Part shown: in pieces, positions 8,322 through 16,307 of the stretch
Layout: each line of letters begins with the position of its first letter
Position numbering within the stretch: position 1 is the first letter of the stretch
Assembly (NCBI GenBank): GCA_017622815.1
Contig: JAGAQH010000018.1
Coordinates: 30,449 to 94,448 of the forward strand
DNA: 64,000 nt
Source of the DNA: Bacteroidaceae bacterium
Lineage (GTDB): Bacteria > Bacteroidota > Bacteroidia > Bacteroidales > Bacteroidaceae
Reading direction: 5' to 3'
Program-made: the position numbers and the translations under genes
Notes under the pieces: model-generated
Told to the model about the DNA's origin: nothing
The model's input: the letters and a program-made list of their open reading frames with translations, nothing else
The model's database searches: none

Positions 8322-9335
8322 ATGAAAAGGATAATGTTATGTGTGTGTTCATTAATTGCGGTGCTCTTTGCCAACGCAATTACTGTTACCATTACTGTGG
8401 ACGAAGGTTTTGACAATCCTGCAATCTTGGAAAAGATGCAAACGAACCTCGGTCGTGTACTTACAGAGATTAACGATGCCTATAATGGCAAGAGGGACAT
8501 CAATACTTCATCACTGCAGATGGATGACCATGCGAAGAATATGCTTGTTACTCTATGGTCCACAGTGCATTTCTATTGCGACGACGAAGAGGTGGTGGAC
8601 AGATGCTGGCCTCTGAAAAACTCATATCTTTTGCGTCAGATACCATTGATTCTCGAACCCCAGGACGAGACTTTCACAAGCGGAACATATCAGGAAGCGG
8701 TAATTGAATTCGATAAGACCGGTAAGATTTCTGACTTTCGCTTTGCTTTGGATGCACAGTTGTCCGAGAGCATGGAACGTTGCGGTTCTGTGGTAGAAAC
8801 GGAGCGCCGTATGATAATCCTTGACTACATAGAGCAGTTTCGTACCGCATACTGCACCAAGGACATTGACTTTATGGAAAAGATTTTCAGTGACGATGCC
8901 GTGATCATTACCGGTAAGGTTATCCGCACTCGTCCCAACGACTTCGGTAAGTCCAATGCAAAGGTTGTCTACAACAAGCAGACAAAACAGGAATATCTCA
9001 GGAACCTGAAGCGCGCATTTCTCCGCAACAAGTATATTGATGTCAAGTTCAGTGAAATTGGCGGTGGTTCAAACGAAGGAGGATGCCCAGGTATCACCCG
9101 TTCGCAGAACAACCCCAACTTCTATGGTGTGCGCCTGTTCCAGGAATGGAAGTCCAGCAACTACAGCGACGAGGGTTATGTATTCCTGCTATGGAACTTT
9201 ACCAATGAGAACGAACCCGTCATAGAGGTAAGAACATGGCAACCCTCCTACATTGCAGCAGGCAATGGTCAGAAGCAGGCCCTGCCCGAGGAGGACATCT
9301 TCAATATGAGTTCTGTAGAAGACATGATAAAATAA
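8322..9335 (+). CDS. Exported protein with possible NTF2/SnoaL-like domain
   Basis: 337 residues with a signal peptide (cleavage near ANA-I, residue ~19). The central part, from about residue 165 (YIEQFRTAYCTKDIDFMEKIFSDDAVIITG), has the typical opening of an NTF2/SnoaL cone-fold domain, a helix with a tyrosine and a spaced FSDDA. The C-terminal part continues with strands (GYVFLLWNF, PVIEVRTWQP) as that fold would need. Such domains are ligand-binding or protein-interaction modules, and no catalytic role can be inferred. The gene is tightly spaced within the operon. Confidence 0.65.
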   Translation: MKRIMLCVCSLIAVLFANAITVTITVDEGFDNPAILEKMQTNLGRVLTEINDAYNGKRDINTSSLQMDDHAKNMLVTLWSTVHFYCDDEEVVDRCWPLKNSYLLRQIPLILEPQDETFTSGTYQEAVIEFDKTGKISDFRFALDAQLSESMERCGSVVETERRMIILDYIEQFRTAYCTKDIDFMEKIFSDDAVIITGKVIRTRPNDFGKSNAKVVYNKQTKQEYLRNLKRAFLRNKYIDVKFSEIGGGSNEGGCPGITRSQNNPNFYGVRLFQEWKSSNYSDEGYVFLLWNFTNENEPVIEVRTWQPSYIAAGNGQKQALPEEDIFNMSSVEDMIK

Positions 9336-9342
9336 AGGAAAC

Positions 9343-10896
9343 ATGAAACTACGTTTGTTGATATTATACGTCCTGTCCTGTGTTACTATGCTTGCCGTTG
9401 CACAGGAGTCCATGATAACAATATCCAAGGACTCCAGATTGTCCAAAGAGGAACAATTGGAAGGCAAGGCGGCAGTTGTCTTCATGTCAAAGTCAGAAGA
9501 ACTCGTTATCAGCACGACTGTCAACAAGGATCCTATATGCGATACCCCACAGAAGACCGCCCAAGGTTTCGAGTACAGGATGGTACTGGACATTTCCGGA
9601 GGACGTGACCGCATATTCAATATTTCCAAGAAAGGCACCACCTTTACAGAAAAGACAGGCCAGGTTCTGCTGGAAGCCAACAGATGCATCGGCTTTAACG
9701 TGGAGATAGTAAATAACCCTATTACGATGGAAACGTCCGATGAAGGCGGATACTATATCCAAAGCGGCAACGGTTGGGCATTGATAGAAATAAACAGTGA
9801 GATTAAACTGGACCTGACCTACAGTCCAGACTTGCGCGCCATACACAAGAGCGGGCTTTCCAAAGCAGGAACTTATGTGGACTCACTCATTATAAAGGTA
9901 TCGGACCTGCATGATATGACTGAGGACTTAAGGGAAAAGAACGCCTCTCTGGAGCTTCTGAATGCACAGTACGACTCTCTGCTTGAGAACCAGGCTTCGG
10001 ATGCAGAAATAGATGCCTTGGAAAAGAATATAGCCCTTGCCAAAGACGAAGCAGAGAAGATGTCAGACAAACTGAACCATCTGACCTATATAAGCATCAA
10101 GGGAGAAGGGACTAACGAACGCACAATAGAGCAGGCAGATGTTCTCGCACTGAACAGCAAGGAGAAAAGATCGTACAAGGTGATGGCACTGCTTAAGACC
10201 GTTTCCGTCTTCAAGACCAAGTACGAGGAAATGGTGAACCAGGCTGTCAGTCACAAGAACTCTCGCGACTATGCTTCAGCCAAGATGTACTACGAGAATG
10301 CTGCACAGGCAGAGGGAGCCTCGGCGAGCGACAAACAGGCAGCACTGCAGAGCGCCCAACAGATGGACAAACTGGCCAAGTTCAAGGCTGAGACCGACGT
10401 AACTGCAGATAAACTGTATGAACTTTCCGCCAACAACAGGGTTGTCAACAAGGAGGCCTTCATGAAGATGATAGACGACATGGTAGAGCGCTACAATGCC
10501 CTGTACAAGGAAACCGGTGATGATTTTTATTTGGAAGAGGCGCAACGGTTGCAAAAGGAGAAGACAGGCATTGGTTTCGTATTCAAGGGTAGAATCGTTA
10601 TCGGCGAGTATAAGGGTGGTTTAGTTCACGAAACTCCATTGGCTAATGTCAGCATATATGGTTCGCAGTATTCTAACTGTGAAGACATGGAAAAGAAGGA
10701 ATATCCGCACAAGGGAGAACTGATAACAACTGTTACGGATCCCGATGGCAGATATAGCCTTACTTTGAAGCCCGGCCAGTACAAGACTTTGATATTTGAG
10801 GCTAATGGTGAAAGGAAGATAAAGAAGAACAAGCATGTCGGCGTGGAAGGTCGTACGGACGACAGAAACGTGAAGATTCGTTTCACTAAGGACTGA
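9343..10896 (+). CDS. Exported multidomain protein: coiled coil, TPR-like helices, C-terminal beta-sandwich
   Basis: 517 residues with a signal peptide (cleavage near AVA-Q, residue 20). Residues ~21-165 look beta-rich. Residues ~186-246 form a strong coiled coil with heptad Leu and many Glu/Lys. Residues ~288-345 contain a TPR-like pair (SRDYASAKMYYENAAQAEG). Residues ~412-517 resemble a CarboxypepD_reg/transthyretin-like sandwich (TPLANVSIYG, TTVTDPDGRYSLTLKPGQY). That architecture is common in Bacteroidota envelope scaffold proteins. It is a plausible periplasmic structural part of the tubulin-like operon; the function is otherwise unknown. Confidence 0.7.
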   Translation: MKLRLLILYVLSCVTMLAVAQESMITISKDSRLSKEEQLEGKAAVVFMSKSEELVISTTVNKDPICDTPQKTAQGFEYRMVLDISGGRDRIFNISKKGTTFTEKTGQVLLEANRCIGFNVEIVNNPITMETSDEGGYYIQSGNGWALIEINSEIKLDLTYSPDLRAIHKSGLSKAGTYVDSLIIKVSDLHDMTEDLREKNASLELLNAQYDSLLENQASDAEIDALEKNIALAKDEAEKMSDKLNHLTYISIKGEGTNERTIEQADVLALNSKEKRSYKVMALLKTVSVFKTKYEEMVNQAVSHKNSRDYASAKMYYENAAQAEGASASDKQAALQSAQQMDKLAKFKAETDVTADKLYELSANNRVVNKEAFMKMIDDMVERYNALYKETGDDFYLEEAQRLQKEKTGIGFVFKGRIVIGEYKGGLVHETPLANVSIYGSQYSNCEDMEKKEYPHKGELITTVTDPDGRYSLTLKPGQYKTLIFEANGERKIKKNKHVGVEGRTDDRNVKIRFTKD

Positions 10897-10994
10897 ATCC
10901 CTTTCCCGATTTAGGTCCGTCTTACTTGTTGGCATTTACCCAATGCCCCCGAAAAAAGACATTTATTATCACAACACATAAAATAATAAGAACT

Positions 10995-11753
10995 ATGAAA
11001 AAGTTATTGGCATTTATTGCACTGTCCATGTGCTTAGGTTTGATTATCCCTACTCAAGCAAGTACATTTATTGACAAAAAGGAGAAAAAAGAAAAGAAGA
11101 AGAAGGCTAAGAAACCATATGTATGGGTAATGCCTGCATTGACCGGCAACAAGGATTTTGACGATTACCTGAAGCTGTGTGACGATCTTAATAACAAGAT
11201 TGTGGCGTATTCCGACAGCATTGTTTTCTATGAAGTTGCAGAGATACATGTAATAGATGAAAGCGGCGAGAAGGATATTCAATATCATGTGGTAGACTCT
11301 GCCGGCAATCTCCGCAGTGCCAACAAGGCTTTCCAGCAGAACTTTGATCTGGTAATGGCATATCCTCTTATTGCGTTGGATATGACTAATCTCGGTCTTG
11401 CATCAACCTCGGCATCACTTGCACTTGCTGATCTTGGCCTGAATGCCATTTCTTATGGCAAGTACATCAAGGCCGGCCCCATCCTGATTGGTCGTGGTGG
11501 TAAGGAGATGAAGGAAATATACAAGCGTGCACGTGCGCAGGCCAAGCAAATCAAGGCCTTGAAGGAAGGAAAGATTGATGACGTCAAGGCCTTGAATGCA
11601 GAGGTTAACGCTTCGGATGTTGAAGCCGGCACTGCCTCTATGCGTGTGATAGAGATGCAGAAGTCTGACTATGATTCAGAACTTGAGAAGGTGACACAAG
11701 AAGATAACGAGACACCAGTTTCCAACGAGGAAATTCCCGAGGAAGTGGTGTAA
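10995..11753 (+). CDS. Exported lysine-rich protein of unknown function
   Basis: 252 residues from ATG 10995, chosen because it begins a clean signal peptide (MKKLLAFIALSMCLGLIIP, cleavage near QAS, residue 23); the open frame extends upstream without a credible start. A Lys/Glu block at 27-40 follows the signal. The middle contains a small-residue helical stretch (LASTSASLALADLGLNAISYG) and the C-terminus is acidic. A 98-base gap holding a small hairpin (10931-10947) separates it from the previous gene, so it may have separate transcription. It ends just before a strong terminator. Confidence 0.65.
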   Translation: MKKLLAFIALSMCLGLIIPTQASTFIDKKEKKEKKKKAKKPYVWVMPALTGNKDFDDYLKLCDDLNNKIVAYSDSIVFYEVAEIHVIDESGEKDIQYHVVDSAGNLRSANKAFQQNFDLVMAYPLIALDMTNLGLASTSASLALADLGLNAISYGKYIKAGPILIGRGGKEMKEIYKRARAQAKQIKALKEGKIDDVKALNAEVNASDVEAGTASMRVIEMQKSDYDSELEKVTQEDNETPVSNEEIPEEVV

Positions 11754-11780
11754 TCACTATAGGTAAGCATTAGCATAAAA

Positions 11781-11817
11781 ACGGAGCGGCCTTGTTTCTA
11801 CAAACAGGTCGCTCCGT
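11781..11817 (+). terminator. Terminator at the end of the tubulin-like operon
   Basis: The stem pairs ACGGAGCG with CGCTCCGT, with further pairing of CCT and GTTT toward a 4-nt loop. It lies between the convergent ends of the operon and the intact murF and may serve both strands. Confidence 0.7.
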
Positions 11818-11872
11818 CAATATCAGGAGAATGCCTATACAGATGTTGTGCTTGTCCTTGTGCTTTTGGTTT

Positions 11873-13168
11873 CTACAGCATCTCCGGCAGTTGGAAGAGT
11901 CGTGTTCCGTTACTTCCCTTGATGAGGATTGTGCGGCCTGATAATGGGGTGGTGGAGAGCCTTTCCTTTACTTCTTCTACGTTGTTGAAGGTGGAATGTT
12001 TGCCGAGTGCAGAGCAATCCGCGTTGCAGAACTCCTGTCCCACGAGCCATATCTCGCAGAGTTCCATTGTAGCAAGGTGGGATATGATGCGCTGGTGCTC
12101 TGTGGCGCTGTCCGCACCCAGTTCGCGCATCTCGCCGAGGATGACCATTTTGTTTTCCGCCTGCATCTGGTTGAAGTTGTCCAGTGCCGCCGCCATGCTG
12201 GTGGGATTGGCGTTGTAGGCGTCTATGATGAGGCTGTTGCGCTCTGTCTTGCGGAACTCGCTGCGGTTGTTGGTGGGTACATATTCCTCCAGAGCCTTGT
12301 CTATGAGAGCAGGTGCTACGCCGAAGTGCAGGCCCACGGTTATTGCGGAGAGGACATTGGCCAGATTGTAGGAACCGATGAGGTTGGTCTGCACGGTGTG
12401 CCACTCTGCCTCCGCCCTGCAATACCAGCGGACACGGAGCATGGGATTGCACTCCGCTACCTCTCCCTGCACGTAAGGTACGGTTTCTATGTTTCGCTCC
12501 GTTGCCATGTCTGTAAGGTCGGTGTCCTTGGTGTTCAGGAATGTGAAGCCGCCTCTGGCCTGCAGGTCATCGTATAGTTCGCCCTTGGTATGCTTCACAC
12601 CCTCGAATGAGCCGAATCCCTCCAGATGGGCACGCCCCACGTTGGTTATCAGACCGCAATCCGCCTGTACCATCCGGCACAGGAAGGCAATCTCCCCGGG
12701 ATGGTTGGCACCGGTCTCTATCACCGCCATTTCATGCTCGGGGCGCAGACGCAGAAGAGTGCGGGGCACACCGATGTGGTTGTTGAGGTTGCCCTGAGTG
12801 AAGAGGGTGTTGTATTTCATTGTCAGCACGGCAGAGAGCAGTTCCTTGGTGGTGGTCTTGCCGTTAGTGCCCGTTATCTGCACTACGGGGATGTCGGTCT
12901 GCCTGCGATGATGTGCCGCCAGCGCTTGAAGCGAGGTCAGTACATCCTCCACCAGACAGAAACGGTTGTCACCTTCGGGGACAATATCCGCTTTGTCCAC
13001 CACGGCCACGGCACACCCCTTTTCCAGGGCTTGCATGGCATACAGGTTGCCGTCGAAATTCTCACCCTTCAGTGCAAAAAACATGCTCCCTTCGGGGCAG
13101 TTGCGACTGTCCGTCGTAACCTCGGGATGTTGCAGAAACACCTCGTATAGTTGTTCTGTGCTTGTCAT
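11873..13168 (-). CDS. murF: UDP-N-acetylmuramoyl-tripeptide--D-alanyl-D-alanine ligase
   Basis: 431 residues, full length for MurF, which adds D-Ala-D-Ala to the UDP-MurNAc-tripeptide in the cytoplasm at the last soluble step of peptidoglycan precursor synthesis. The N-terminal MurF-type domain (~20-85) contains TDSRNCPEG. The ATP loop GTNGKTTTK is at 100-108, then NNHIGVPRTLL, ETGANHPGEI and NVGRAHLEGFGS. The C-terminal domain has YNANPTSMAAAL. Its last 297 bp are duplicated at 863-1159. Substrate supply comes from ddl at 26.7 kb. It is divergent from folP. Confidence 0.95.
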   Translation of the reverse strand: MTSTEQLYEVFLQHPEVTTDSRNCPEGSMFFALKGENFDGNLYAMQALEKGCAVAVVDKADIVPEGDNRFCLVEDVLTSLQALAAHHRRQTDIPVVQITGTNGKTTTKELLSAVLTMKYNTLFTQGNLNNHIGVPRTLLRLRPEHEMAVIETGANHPGEIAFLCRMVQADCGLITNVGRAHLEGFGSFEGVKHTKGELYDDLQARGGFTFLNTKDTDLTDMATERNIETVPYVQGEVAECNPMLRVRWYCRAEAEWHTVQTNLIGSYNLANVLSAITVGLHFGVAPALIDKALEEYVPTNNRSEFRKTERNSLIIDAYNANPTSMAAALDNFNQMQAENKMVILGEMRELGADSATEHQRIISHLATMELCEIWLVGQEFCNADCSALGKHSTFNNVEEVKERLSTTPLSGRTILIKGSNGTRLFQLPEML

Positions 13169-13196
13169 TGGATTTGCTAAATGGACATTACAAATG

Positions 13197-13204
13197 CAAA
13201 GTTA
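13197..13204 (-). promoter_or_regulatory. murF -7 element (candidate)
   Basis: On the minus strand TAACTTTG matches the Bacteroidota -7 consensus TAnnTTTG, ~29 bases before the murF ATG. No good TTTG is found at the expected spacing. Confidence 0.4.
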
Positions 13205-13213
13205 CGAAAATTC

Positions 13214-13357
13214 CCCAAATAAAAGCCCGCTTTATTTTGTTATTCGCTCACTTATTCGTAACTCTGACCTGCGGTCTTAGTTACTTTCGTTCGGATTTCC
13301 AAAATTAAAGTCCACTTTATTTTGTTATTCGCTCACTTATTCGTAACTTTGACCTGC
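13214..13357. repeat. Promoter-bearing direct repeat, two copies
   Basis: A ~59-bp sequence at 13214-13272 recurs at 13299-13357 (period 85). Both copies contain TTATTTTGTTATTCGCTCAC and TTCGTAACtcTGACCTGC-type ends. Related sequence is present at 31180-31294 upstream of the thiamine operon. Each copy carries a TTTG/TAACTyTG promoter pair. Confidence 0.8.
13321..13351 (+). promoter_or_regulatory. folP-cdaA promoter
   Basis: TTTG at 13321-13324, a 19-nt spacer and TAACTTTG at 13344-13351 are a perfect match to the Bacteroidota primary sigma consensus, 31 bases before the folP ATG. The upstream repeat copy (13236-13266) has TAACTCTG, one base off. Confidence 0.8.
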
Positions 13358-13382
13358 ATAAAGAGTGCATGTATAAGTAGCA

Positions 13383-14234
13383 ATGAGAAGAAGTGGCGTT
13401 TCTGCAACCATAAATGTCCGAGGTCGTCTTGTTTCGCTTGACGAGCCTCAGGTAATGGGCATATTGAATGTTACCCCCGACTCATTCTTTGCCACCAGCC
13501 GATGCCGTAGCGAGGAGGAAATCCGGCAAAGGGTTTGCATGATGCGCCGCGAAGGTGCCACGATGGTGGATATCGGTGCGTATAGCAGCCGTCCTGGCGC
13601 GGAGGAGGTCTCTGTGGAGGAGGAGTTGCGCCGTCTGCTCCCTGCTATTGGTATTGTCCGTGAAGAGTGGCCGGACGCCATCATCAGTGTGGACACGTTC
13701 CGTTCCGAAGTGGCACGCCAGGCCGTGGAAGCTGGAGCGGATATTATAAACGACATCTCCGGCGGAGAAATGGACAAGGACATGTTCCGGACGGTGGCGG
13801 AATTGCACGTGCCGTACATACTGATGCACATGCAGGGTACGCCCCAGGACATGCAGAAGGCACCGCATTATGATAACCTCATGTGCGAGGTGTTCCGCTC
13901 CTTGGGCGAGCGTGTGGAAGAACTCCACGAGATGGGTGTTGCCGATGTGATAGTAGACCCCGGTTTCGGTTTTGGCAAGACAATGGCGCAGAACTACGAG
14001 ATGATGGCCCGCCTTGGCGAGTTCCGCCTGCTCGGATGCCCCATACTCGTCGGCATAAGCCGCAAGAGCATGGTCTACCGCCTGCTGGACACCACCCCCG
14101 AGGAGTCACTGAACGGTACCACTGCGCTGAACACCATTGCACTGATGAACGGGGCTTCCATACTCCGGGTACATGACGTAAGAGAAGCCGTAGAGGCAAT
14201 AAAGATATACCGGCAATGTTTGATTTCGGACTGA
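13383..14234 (+). CDS. folP: Dihydropteroate synthase
   Basis: 283 residues, normal for DHPS, the cytoplasmic enzyme that condenses hydroxymethyl-dihydropterin pyrophosphate with p-aminobenzoate in folate synthesis. The diagnostic pyrophosphate/pterin motifs are visible: GILNVTPDSF (26-35), DIGAYSSRPGA, SVDTF, INDISGG, DPGFGFGKT and GISRKSM. The 3' end overlaps cdaA by 19 bases, so the two are translationally coupled. Transcription should come from the perfect promoter at 13321-13351. Confidence 0.95.
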   Translation: MRRSGVSATINVRGRLVSLDEPQVMGILNVTPDSFFATSRCRSEEEIRQRVCMMRREGATMVDIGAYSSRPGAEEVSVEEELRRLLPAIGIVREEWPDAIISVDTFRSEVARQAVEAGADIINDISGGEMDKDMFRTVAELHVPYILMHMQGTPQDMQKAPHYDNLMCEVFRSLGERVEELHEMGVADVIVDPGFGFGKTMAQNYEMMARLGEFRLLGCPILVGISRKSMVYRLLDTTPEESLNGTTALNTIALMNGASILRVHDVREAVEAIKIYRQCLISD

Positions 14235-14998
14235 AGGACCTTATAGACATTTTCCTTGTGGCCATATTCCTGTTCTTCGGCTACAAGTTGATGAAGAAGT
14301 CGCGCTCCGTGAACATCTTCTACGGTGTGCTGGTCTTCATCAGCATCTGGATTCTTGTCAGCAAGGTACTGGAGATGAAACTGCTTGGCGGCATACTGAA
14401 CCAGTTGGTCAGTGTGGGTGCCATAGCCATCATTGTCCTCTTCCAGGAGGAAATCCGCCATTTCTTCTACACCATAGGCACCCATGAGAGGGTGAACCGC
14501 TTGTGGCGTTTCTTCAGACCCAAGGCCACCAACACTCTTGAGGAAGACTACCGCTATGACCGCGAAACCATAATGCCCATACTGATGGCTTGCTTGAACA
14601 TGAGCAAGCAGAAGACCGGTGCGCTCATAGTGATGCAGAACGACCTGCCGCTGGGCGACTTTATCCGCACCGGCGAGCGTATAGAGGCAAAGATTTCCCA
14701 ACGCCTCATAGAAAACATATTCTTCAAGAACTCTCCCCTTCACGACGGAGCCATGATAATATCCGGCGGACAGATAACGGCCGCGTCCTGCATCCTGCCC
14801 ATCAGCCACGACCTGGACATCCCCAAGGAATTCGGCCTGCGTCACCGTGCCGCCAGAGGCATCAGCAAGGAAACCGACGCTCTGGCCATAGTGGTAAGCG
14901 AGGAGACGGGGGGCATAACCGCGTCATACAACAACGAATATCTGCCCCACATGGATGCAGAGCGCCTTGAACGCGTGCTCATGAAGGGAAGGTTCTGA
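14216..14998 (+). CDS. cdaA: Diadenylate cyclase, CdaA type
   Basis: 260 residues. Three N-terminal transmembrane helices (~8-25, 32-50, 56-76) precede a DisA_N cyclase domain. The catalytic signature is intact: DGA at 177-179 and RHR at 209-211. CdaA makes cyclic di-AMP from two ATP at the membrane. This nucleotide controls osmolyte and wall homeostasis in many bacteria. The overlap with folP is a gene order also known from other Bacteroidota. No CdaR-like regulator is adjacent. Confidence 0.93.
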   Translation: MFDFGLKDLIDIFLVAIFLFFGYKLMKKSRSVNIFYGVLVFISIWILVSKVLEMKLLGGILNQLVSVGAIAIIVLFQEEIRHFFYTIGTHERVNRLWRFFRPKATNTLEEDYRYDRETIMPILMACLNMSKQKTGALIVMQNDLPLGDFIRTGERIEAKISQRLIENIFFKNSPLHDGAMIISGGQITAASCILPISHDLDIPKEFGLRHRAARGISKETDALAIVVSEETGGITASYNNEYLPHMDAERLERVLMKGRF

Positions 14999-15000
14999 AA

Positions 15001-15050
15001 ATCGGAAAGGTGAAAACGGAAAACGGAAAGGTGAAAACTGGAAACTACCA
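15001..15050. repeat. Polypurine GGAAAGGTGAAAAC-type repeat
   Basis: GGAAAGGTGAAAAC occurs twice here, with GGAAAAC units between. Similar runs occur at 37078-37095 and, inverted, at 43979-44017 and 63706-63732, always between genes. Confidence 0.6.
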
Positions 15051-15065
15051 CTGCGCCAGCAGACT

Positions 15066-15086
15066 GTCCCCCTGAGACAGGGGGAC
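15066..15086 (+). terminator. Hairpin after cdaA
   Basis: A perfect 9-bp GC-rich stem (GTCCCCCTG with CAGGGGGAC) with a 3-nt loop lies 67 bases after the cdaA stop. No U-tract follows, so it could be a repeat-borne hairpin or an imperfect terminator. Confidence 0.4.
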
Positions 15087-15246
15087 GAGCGAAGCGGAGG
15101 GGGTGGATGAGAACGGAAAGGGTAATTTGCCCCTAAGGACCCTAAAGACTCTAAGGACCCTAAAGCCCCTACCAAAAGACTAAGCCCCAGCCTGGTCAGA
15201 ACAAAAGAAACTACAGAAAACACTAAATACTAAACAATACACGAAT

Positions 15247-16257
15247 ATGTCACAGTTAATGCAACAAATCATTGCTCGTGCCCAGCAGAACAAGCAGCGC
15301 ATTGTGCTGCCCGAGAGTCTGGAAGAGCGTACTCTGACCGCAGCCGACATGTCTCTGCGCGACGGTCTGGCAGAAATCATCCTTATCGGTAATCCCGATG
15401 AAATCTTCGCTTTGGGCGAGAAACTTGGATTGAAGAACCTGGACAAGGCCATTATCATCGACCCTGCCACCAGCGACAAGACCGAGGAATATGCCCAACT
15501 CCTGTTCCAGTTGCGCCAGAAGAAGGGCATGACCATCGAAAAGGCACGCGAACTGGTTCTGGATCCCCTCTATTTCGGTTGCCTTATCATCAAGAGCGGC
15601 GATGCCGACGGACAGATTTCCGGTGCACTGAGCACAACAGGCGACACCCTGCGTCCTGCCCTGCAGATTATCAAGTGCTCTCCCGGTATCACTTGTGTCA
15701 GCGGTGCCATGCTGATGATTACCGACAAGCCCGAATACGGTGAGAACGGTGTGCTGGTAATCGGTGACGTTGCCGTTACCCCTGTTCCCGATGCCAACCA
15801 GTTGGCACAGATTGCCGTCTGCACAGCCCAGACCGCCAAGAGCGTTGCCGGCTTTGCCGATCCCCGTGTGGCCATGCTCAGTTTCAGCACCAAGGGAAGC
15901 GCCAAGCACGAGGTTGTGGATAAGGTAATCGAGGCTACCCGCATTGCTCATGAGATGGAACCCGAACTGAAGTTGGACGGCGAACTGCAGGCCGATGCAG
16001 CCCTCGTTGCTTCCGTAGGCGAGAAGAAGTGCCCCGGCAGCCCCATTGCAGGTCATGCCAACGTGCTGATTGCTCCTTCTCTGGAGGTTGGCAATATTGG
16101 TTACAAGTTGGTACAGCGTCTTGCCGGTGCCGATGCCATCGGCCCCATCCTGCAGGGTATTGCACGTCCCGTGAACGACCTCTCACGCGGTTGCTCTGTG
16201 GACGACATCTACAAGATGGTGGCAATTACCGCATGCCAGGCTATGGATGCCAAGTAA
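15247..16257 (+). CDS. pta: Phosphate acetyltransferase
   Basis: 336 residues, the short single-domain form (PTA_PTB fold). It interconverts acetyl-CoA plus phosphate with acetyl-phosphate plus CoA in the cytoplasm. Recognised segments: RIVLPESLEERTL, then KSGDADGQISGALSTTGDTLRP, VFGDCAV-like VIGDVAVTPVPDANQLA, MLSFSTKGSA, and the C-terminal NVLIAPSLEVGNIGYKLVQRL. ackA follows 50 bases later, giving the classic acetate-producing, ATP-forming pair. A phosphate butyryltransferase would share the fold, but the ackA neighbour favours Pta. Confidence 0.94.
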   Translation: MSQLMQQIIARAQQNKQRIVLPESLEERTLTAADMSLRDGLAEIILIGNPDEIFALGEKLGLKNLDKAIIIDPATSDKTEEYAQLLFQLRQKKGMTIEKARELVLDPLYFGCLIIKSGDADGQISGALSTTGDTLRPALQIIKCSPGITCVSGAMLMITDKPEYGENGVLVIGDVAVTPVPDANQLAQIAVCTAQTAKSVAGFADPRVAMLSFSTKGSAKHEVVDKVIEATRIAHEMEPELKLDGELQADAALVASVGEKKCPGSPIAGHANVLIAPSLEVGNIGYKLVQRLAGADAIGPILQGIARPVNDLSRGCSVDDIYKMVAITACQAMDAK

Positions 16258-16307
16258 GCGGACATTGTTAATAGAAGTTTGATAAATAAGGAAAAAGAAG
16301 CGAAATC

